Source of the DNA: an uncultured Clostridia bacterium | GTDB taxonomy: Bacteria; Bacillota; Clostridia; Oscillospirales; Ruminococcaceae | Assembly (NCBI GenBank): GCA_946533615.1 | Contig: CAMNBY010000325.1 | Coordinates: 1 to 6,318 of the forward strand | Reading direction: 5' to 3' | Length of the DNA: 6,318 nt | Part shown: positions 3,601-6,318 of the stretch, piece after piece | Numbering within the stretch: the first letter of the stretch is position 1 | Layout: each line of letters begins with the position of its first letter | The notes under the pieces: generated by a model | Told to the model about the DNA's origin: nothing | What the model saw: only the letters and a program-made list of their open reading frames with translations | Databases searched by the model: none | Position numbers and translations under genes: made by a program

Positions 3601-6318
3601 CGCCGCTCTGACAACTCCCGTACTTCCCGAAACGCTCGAGGAGATCGGCGTCTCGGCCTTTGCGTTCTGCCCCTCTTTCAGCGGGACGCTCACAATACCA
3701 AAGGCTGTACACACCATCGGCTCCTACGCCTTCAATAACGACTACGCCCTCGAGGTCATCGACTTTGAGCCCGAGAGCGAGATGGACAGGCTCGGCTTTG
3801 CGGCCTTTGCCTGCTGCGGGATCAAGGATTTCACTATCCCCGCAAATGTTTCCACCATCGGCCTCGAGGTCTTCTCGGGCTGCAAAAAGCTGCTGGCTGT
3901 TACCTTCGAGGCGGACAGCCTGCTTGAAGCTGTCCCCGCGTGGACTTTCGGCGGCGCCGACGAGCTCAGACAGGTGACCTTTGAAGACGGCTGCGCCCTG
4001 AAGCGCATCTCGGCGCGAGCCTTCGACGGCCTTACAAAGCTTCAGAAGGTCGATGTATCAAACTGCACGAAGCTTGAAGAGATAGATAATTACGCATTTT
4101 ATTTCTGCCGCTCTCTTGCGGACATAAAGCTTCCCGCATCGCTCAGGACCATAGGCCGCTACGCCTTCTACGGGTGCAGCAGCCTCTCGGAGCTTTCGAT
4201 CAGCGAGGGGATAGAAAAGATAGGCCGCTTTGCCTTTGAAAAGACAGCCCCCGTGAACGTTTATTTTAAGGGCGCTGTGCTTTCCTCTGGCTTCGAGCAG
4301 AATTGGGACAGCGGCACAGGCGCCTACTATGTGGGCGTTGAGAACGTCATCACCTCGGGCAGCTGGCAGTACGCCCTGACCGACGACGGCAAGGCCTCTG
4401 TTATCAGATATGCAGGCACCGAGAGCGAAGTTGTCATCGACAGCATCGACGGGCACGACGTTGTGTCCATCGGCGGAGACGCCTTTGCCGACACGGCCGT
4501 GACCTCTGTTACCCTCCCCGACACCCTTACGGGCATCTATAAGGGAGCCTTCCGGAACACCCCGAACCTCGGCTCGATCGTGATACCCGACAGCGTCACC
4601 GTTATCGAGAGCGACGCCTTCAAGGGCAGCGGCCTCTCGGAGATCAGCTTCGGCTCGGGCAGCCGCCTTGCCGTTCTCGGCACCTCGGCCTTTGAGGACA
4701 CGGCGTCCCTGCGCTCGGTCAAGCTGCCCTCGGGTCTTGCCGAGATAAGAGAGAACACCTTCCGAAACTCTGCGCTTACCGAGATCGCTCTGCCCTCGGG
4801 CCTTAAAGAGATCGGCAGGCAGGCCTTTGCAGAAAGCGGCCTTGCATCAATCAGGATACCCGCGGGCGTCACGGAGATAGCCGCAAAGGCCTTCAAAAAC
4901 ACCGACGCCCTCATAAGCGCTGTCTTTGAAGACGGCACCGCACAGCTTATGATAAGGGACGAAGCCTTCTACGGCAGCGGCCTTGAAAGCGTTACCATAC
5001 CCGCAAGAGCAGCCTTCCTGGGCGAGCTCTGCTTTGCGGACTGCAAAAACCTTGCGGAGATTAACACCGCCACCGAAAACACGGCCTACAAGTCTGTTGA
5101 CGGTGTGCTTTACAATAAGCAGGGCACCAGGCTCATCGCCTGCCCCGCAGGAAAGAGCGGGAGCTACACCGTTCCCGCAGAGGCGGCAGCGCTGGCCTTC
5201 GGAGCCTTCGAGGGCTCGCAGCTCAGCGAGATAATAATTCCCGAGGACAGCAGGCTGAACACCCTCGGACACAGAGCCTTCTACAACTGCACAGAGCTGG
5301 AGAGCATCAGCATACCCGCAGGCGTCCAGAGCATCGACCACTATGCCTTCGCCTACTGCGGCAAGCTCAAAAATGTGAAGATCGCCGATGGGTGCAGGCT
5401 CTCTGGCATTTACACGGGCGCGTTCTACAACTGCTCGAGCCTCGGATACATAGACATTCCCGACCCCGTCAAGGAGATCTCGGACTATGCGTTCTACGGC
5501 TGCGAGTCGCTCACGGGCGTCGGCCTCGGAGCTGACAGCCGGCTCAAGGGCGTTTACGACCACGCATTTGAATACTCGGGGCTCGAGGGCTTCGATATGC
5601 CCGAGGGTATGCTTGAGATAGGCAGCTATGCCTTCCGCGGCACAAAGCTCAAAACCTTCGGCTTCAACGACGCCGTCACCGACATTGGTGAAATGGCCTT
5701 TGCCGACAGCGGCCTCACCGAAATGAAGAGCCTTGTGATACCCTCGTCGGTGCAGTACATCGGCAAGTACATTCTCGACGGCGTTTCCTCGCTCGAGGAG
5801 ATCACTTTGCCATTCCTCGGCGAGAGCATCGACGGCAAGGATGCACGGCTTGGCTACACCTTCAACGTCCACAGCTTTATGGACAACGATACGGTTTCAG
5901 GTCTGAAAAAGGTAACGGTGCTCGGCGGAAGAGTCTGGGGTTCCTCTGCTTTGGAATGCTTCTGCATTGAAGAGGCTGTAATGCCCGATACGGTCGAGGA
6001 GGTAGGCGCCCTTGCCTTTGCCTTCTGCTATACTTTGAAAAAGGTAAAGCTCTCGGCGAACCTCAGAAAACTCGGAAGAGATATGTTCCATGAATGTCCC
6101 GATCTTGAAGAGCTGACGATACCCGAAAGCTGCACCACTATAGAAGCAGGCGCTCTGAACTGCGGCATCCGTAAGCTTGCGCTCCCGAAGAGCGTTTCAG
6201 TGATCGCGGACGACGCCTTTATCGGGTGCAAGCGCCTGACCGAGATAAGCATTGACGAGAACAACAAGAACTTCAAGCTGGTCGACGGCATACTCTATAA
6301 CAGCGATATGACGAGAAT
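548..6318 (+). CDS. Giant secreted subtilisin-like serine protease with BspA-type LRR arrays (3' end outside window)
   Basis: The frame is open for 1,923 codons with no stop before the right edge. The product is predicted to be exported and to cleave peptide bonds as an S8 subtilase, with a huge repeat region for binding. Modules in order: signal peptide 1-29; acidic stretch and propeptide 30 to about 171; S8 domain about 172-451; one InlB-type beta repeat 459-525; LRR array 1 at 533-1233; linker 1234-1270; LRR array 2 from 1271 on. The triad is Asp202 (AVIDSGID), His243 (GHGTAAAG) and Ser397 (SGTSFAGP), with oxyanion Asn335 (SAGNE). D-to-H and H-to-S spacings of 41 and 154 are close to subtilisin's 32 and 157. 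All key residues are present, so activity is likely. The start is set by the RBS and the signal peptide. The gene has its own promoter behind a terminator. Substrate is unknown. No LPXTG, dockerin or other anchor is visible, as expected for a truncated 3' end. The subtilase call is very secure; the biological role is inferred. Confidence 0.95.
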   Translation, partial: MDKKIHKRLVALLTAAALMAGAEGTAVFAEEEPARDEAVEAGGIYTAHDTEAAPESAEEPDPEQTAEELREEFLENEELFAEDTIILEGTGSSSASRLAEQLGAGIRFSPDGEFAVLRLPEGMTARDVFEDPELEEWLPNMMPDRFVESSEADGQLGSVSRARPDFGIDDPHYPAQTYLEFLDLKDTWETAKGEGVTVAVIDSGIDTDHPEFEGRISPYSYNASEDKIVKDYDLSVIEDEYGHGTAAAGVIAASFNNSEGIAGIAPEAELLVIKCEVSDGRAEFRSSDIIFGVAYAIEQDVDIINMSFCSPDNYLQKYIDLATDSDIICIASAGNESSPVPVYPASLDNVIGVGAFDTDTMAIADYSNYGENVDLLAPGTVFTTDIGGGYNVVSGTSFAGPIVTAAAALYLSQHPDTDTAELREMLGASCTDIGTVGRDYVNGFGLLDIHALVCEEKGRITYDMLTDELENTTQPFVKGRGVQYMVEPEREYVVYDGWFFDPNCTDECDPYTNIFTEDVTLYAKWINEDESTAYVYTVLDDGTVELRSYTGKRRYLTVPEEIGGRRVTSIGEECFADRRSLRELVLPSGLKNIGYRAFTDCTALRRLELPDSVQTIGANAFAGCSRLGQVSIGRASELRSVGEEAFEYTGISSFYIPSKLETLGARTFFGSTALREISAAADNGNYIIKNNALYTADGSSLVYYPAARTGAYTVDAATVSIGDSAFAYSRAGSITLNDGLTAIGDSAFAFGRLSSAKIPDSVSSLGKEAFANSSVASVTFPENGSFTDIPFCAFYCCTDLRQVTIPKYISSIDTSAFASSGLDDLDLSKAAALKEIGEGAFAFISIKSLELPSGLVTVGKGAFQGNFLLSRVVFPSDSSCTEIFSSAFETDYQLKDVTLPAALEYIGELAFSESGLASVNIGSKVREIGAGAFGSCQSLKAITADSGSAYFAAKDGVLYSKDMKTLVQYPAGKAGSTFTLPNSVTKLAGSSFAGASSLEDVTLNDGLKAIERSAFENCAALTTPVLPETLEEIGVSAFAFCPSFSGTLTIPKAVHTIGSYAFNNDYALEVIDFEPESEMDRLGFAAFACCGIKDFTIPANVSTIGLEVFSGCKKLLAVTFEADSLLEAVPAWTFGGADELRQVTFEDGCALKRISARAFDGLTKLQKVDVSNCTKLEEIDNYAFYFCRSLADIKLPASLRTIGRYAFYGCSSLSELSISEGIEKIGRFAFEKTAPVNVYFKGAVLSSGFEQNWDSGTGAYYVGVENVITSGSWQYALTDDGKASVIRYAGTESEVVIDSIDGHDVVSIGGDAFADTAVTSVTLPDTLTGIYKGAFRNTPNLGSIVIPDSVTVIESDAFKGSGLSEISFGSGSRLAVLGTSAFEDTASLRSVKLPSGLAEIRENTFRNSALTEIALPSGLKEIGRQAFAESGLASIRIPAGVTEIAAKAFKNTDALISAVFEDGTAQLMIRDEAFYGSGLESVTIPARAAFLGELCFADCKNLAEINTATENTAYKSVDGVLYNKQGTRLIACPAGKSGSYTVPAEAAALAFGAFEGSQLSEIIIPEDSRLNTLGHRAFYNCTELESISIPAGVQSIDHYAFAYCGKLKNVKIADGCRLSGIYTGAFYNCSSLGYIDIPDPVKEISDYAFYGCESLTGVGLGADSRLKGVYDHAFEYSGLEGFDMPEGMLEIGSYAFRGTKLKTFGFNDAVTDIGEMAFADSGLTEMKSLVIPSSVQYIGKYILDGVSSLEEITLPFLGESIDGKDARLGYTFNVHSFMDNDTVSGLKKVTVLGGRVWGSSALECFCIEEAVMPDTVEEVGALAFAFCYTLKKVKLSANLRKLGRDMFHECPDLEELTIPESCTTIEAGALNCGIRKLALPKSVSVIADDAFIGCKRLTEISIDENNKNFKLVDGILYNSDMTR
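635..1060 (+). other. Acidic stretch and subtilase-type propeptide (residues 30 to about 171)
   Basis: Residues 30-78 are strongly acidic (20 of 49 are Asp or Glu) and look disordered. From about 83 the sequence resembles the N-terminal prodomains of fervidolysin-like subtilases: DTIILEG, a helix (SASRLAEQLGAG), then FAVLRLPEGMTARDVFED and a closing WLPNMMPDRF. Such prodomains act as intramolecular chaperone and inhibitor and are removed on maturation. The link to the protease, DDPHYPAQTYLEF, matches the usual 'DP.Y..Q' lead-in before the first catalytic strand. Cleavage would fall around residues 158-170, which is inferred, not seen. Confidence 0.65.
1061..1900 (+). other. Peptidase S8 (subtilase) catalytic domain, residues about 172-451
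   Basis: All landmark blocks of the S8 family occur in order: VTVAVIDSGIDTDHPEF (Asp202), DEYGHGTAAAGVIAA (His243), the IAGIAPEAELLVIK strand, DIINMSF (302-308), IASAGNES (oxyanion Asn335), YPASLDNVIGVGA, the DYSNYGENVDLLAPG strand (365-379), and VSGTSFAGPIVTAAAALY (Ser397). The closing GFGLLDIHAL (443-452) is the usual end of the domain. At roughly 280 residues it is compact, without large insertions. Gly400 replaces the more usual Ala after Ser-(Met/Phe)-Ala. Cysteines at 275, 309, 329 and 430 are more than most secreted subtilisins carry. Confidence 0.95.
1922..2122 (+). repeat. Single InlB / Listeria-Bacteroides-type beta repeat (residues 459-525)
   Basis: The stretch from RITYDML to VTLYAKW has the hallmarks of the Flg_new/InlB B-repeat family: a central aromatic-Gly-Trp turn (VYDGWFFDP, 494-502), a 'P...' loop with two Cys (504, 508) and the signature ending FTEDVTLYAKW (515-525). 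These beta-grasp-like modules are common surface-protein spacers in Gram-positives and Bacteroidota. Only one copy is present, between the protease and the LRR array, so it probably acts as a hinge or spacer. The start edge is approximate. Confidence 0.8.
2600..2698 (+). repeat. Array insert A, DG-x-LY/YPA type (residues 685-717)
   Basis: NYIIKNNALYTADGSSLVYY followed by PAARTGAYTV. It is the first of the recurring inserts that replace one turn of the solenoid. The tyrosine of the LY motif (694) is followed 11 residues later by the proline of YPA (705). Its DG pair is degenerate (NN). The module is known within BspA-type proteins; its fixed size here supports a structural role. Confidence 0.8.
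3392..3490 (+). repeat. Array insert B, DG-x-LY/YPA type (residues 949-981)
   Basis: AYFAAKDGVLYSKDMKTLVQ followed by YPAGKAGSTFTLP. Tyr959 to Pro970 is again 11 residues, and the marker-Phe gap across it is 59 residues (933 to 992), matching inserts A and C. Confidence 0.85.
4247..4357 (+). other. Inter-array linker (residues 1234-1270)
   Basis: This stretch lacks the LRR pattern. It starts with a beta strand (VNVYFKG) and contains FEQNWDSGTGAYYVG, which resembles the 'W' module often found at the end of BspA-type LRR domains, then leads into the second cap. It probably divides the solenoid into two independently folded blocks. Confidence 0.6.
5084..5176 (+). repeat. Array insert C, DG-x-LY/CPA type (residues 1513-1543)
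   Basis: AYKSVDGVLYNKQGTRLIAC followed by PAGKSGSYTVP. Tyr1522 to Pro1533 is 11 residues and the Phe gap is 58 (1496 to 1554). Cys replaces the Tyr before PAG. Confidence 0.85.
5792..6001 (+). repeat. Divergent loop-rich LRR module (residues 1749-1818)
   Basis: LEEITLPFLGESIDGKDARL then GYTFNVHSF, a polar loop, SGLKKVTVLGG and MPDTVEEVG. It keeps LRR strands at both ends but lacks a normal IG-x-x-AF turn, and inserts a long polar segment. A similar 'LPF.G.......GY.F' module occurs in other BspA-type proteins of gut Bacillota as I recall them, so it is probably a standard accessory loop rather than decay. Confidence 0.65.
6254..6318 (+). repeat. Array insert D, DG-x-LY type, cut by the window edge (residue 1903 on)
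   Basis: DENNKNFKLVDGILYNSDMT matches inserts A-C up to the residues after LYN. Its presence predicts that the frame continues at least through a YPAG-like motif and further LRRs. Confidence 0.75.

Larger units (their letters stand above)
2144..4246 (+). repeat. BspA/TpLRR-type leucine-rich-repeat array 1 (residues 533-1233)
   Basis: About 26 repeats follow the pattern L-x-x-I/V-x-L/I-P-x-x-L/V-x-x-I-G-x-x-A-F-x-x-C/S. The marker Phe recurs at 575, 598, 621, 646 and 668, then 726 to 933, then 992 to 1230, mostly 22-25 residues apart. The array opens with a cap of the type YTVLDDG...Y.G...I.G..V.SIG (533-571), as usual for this family. Two larger gaps (668 to 726, 933 to 992) hold the DG-x-LY inserts. 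BspA-type LRRs are known as adhesins and ligand-binding domains in oral and gut bacteria and in trichomonads. The array ends in AFEKTAPVNVYFKG (1229-1242), a typical C-terminal strand. Confidence 0.92.
4358..6318 (+). repeat. BspA/TpLRR-type leucine-rich-repeat array 2 (residues 1271 to beyond the window)
   Basis: The array opens with its own cap (WQYALTDDG...YAG...IDGHDVVSIG, 1273-1309), echoing residues 533-571. About 20 further repeats follow, with the marker Phe at 1313, 1335, 1358, 1382, 1405, 1427, 1449, 1474 and 1496, then 1554 to 1718, and 1824, 1847 and 1891. One repeat near 1870 has Leu instead of Phe (GAL). A DG-x-LY insert lies between 1496 and 1554, a divergent loop-rich module at 1749-1818, and a new insert begins at the window edge. 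The array therefore continues downstream. Confidence 0.9.

Noticed and set aside
3660..3977. Plus-strand alternate frame of 105 codons inside array 1
   Set aside because: Ser/Pro/Arg-rich shifted reading of the LRR codons, with no start signals and no domain.
4847..5872. Minus-strand open frame of 341 codons opposite array 2
   Set aside because: It lies wholly antisense to the LRR coding frame and mirrors its repeat pattern (Ala/Val/Glu-rich with recurring similar segments). The strong GC and codon bias of the sense strand leaves few stops in this frame. I see no RBS or known domain.
2144..6318. DNA direct repeats resembling a tandem-repeat or CRISPR-like array
   Set aside because: The periodicity (about 66-75 bases) is the coding footprint of 22-25-residue LRRs with heavy sequence drift. 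There are no identical repeats with unique spacers.

Overview
The window reads as chromosomal DNA of a GC-rich anaerobic Bacillota, most likely of the Ruminococcus/Oscillospiraceae kind. This is an inference from three things: a GC-rich coding style set against an AT-rich promoter with a near-consensus sigma-A layout, a flavodoxin-like protein of a type common in those bacteria, and a giant secreted BspA-type leucine-rich-repeat protein. Nothing in the window fixes the species.

Layout. Positions 1-413 carry the 3' part of a flavodoxin-like gene. It is closed by a strong intrinsic terminator at 422-459. The intergenic gap (414-547) then holds a clear promoter (472-500) and a ribosome binding site. 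The rest of the window, 548 to the right edge, is one uninterrupted plus-strand reading frame of 1,923 codons whose stop lies beyond the window. I followed it codon by codon and found no stop or frameshift.

The giant protein is modular. In order it has a signal peptide (residues 1-29), an acidic stretch and a subtilase-type propeptide (30 to about 171), a complete-looking S8 subtilisin-like catalytic domain (about 172-451, triad Asp202/His243/Ser397, oxyanion Asn335), one InlB/Listeria-Bacteroides-type beta repeat (about 459-525), and two consecutive BspA/TpLRR-type arrays (about 533-1233 and 1271 to the edge). A short linker separates the arrays, and each opens with the same kind of cap. A recurring DG-x-LY insert punctuates the arrays at a fixed size. 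The arrangement suggests an exported protease carrying a very large adhesive or ligand-binding solenoid. Whether it is anchored, dockerin-bearing or released cannot be told because the C-terminus is missing.

The two genes do not look co-transcribed, because a terminator and a new promoter lie between them. I see no RNA gene, CRISPR array, insertion sequence or defence system. The part most worth a second look is the protease-LRR fusion and its internal organisation.
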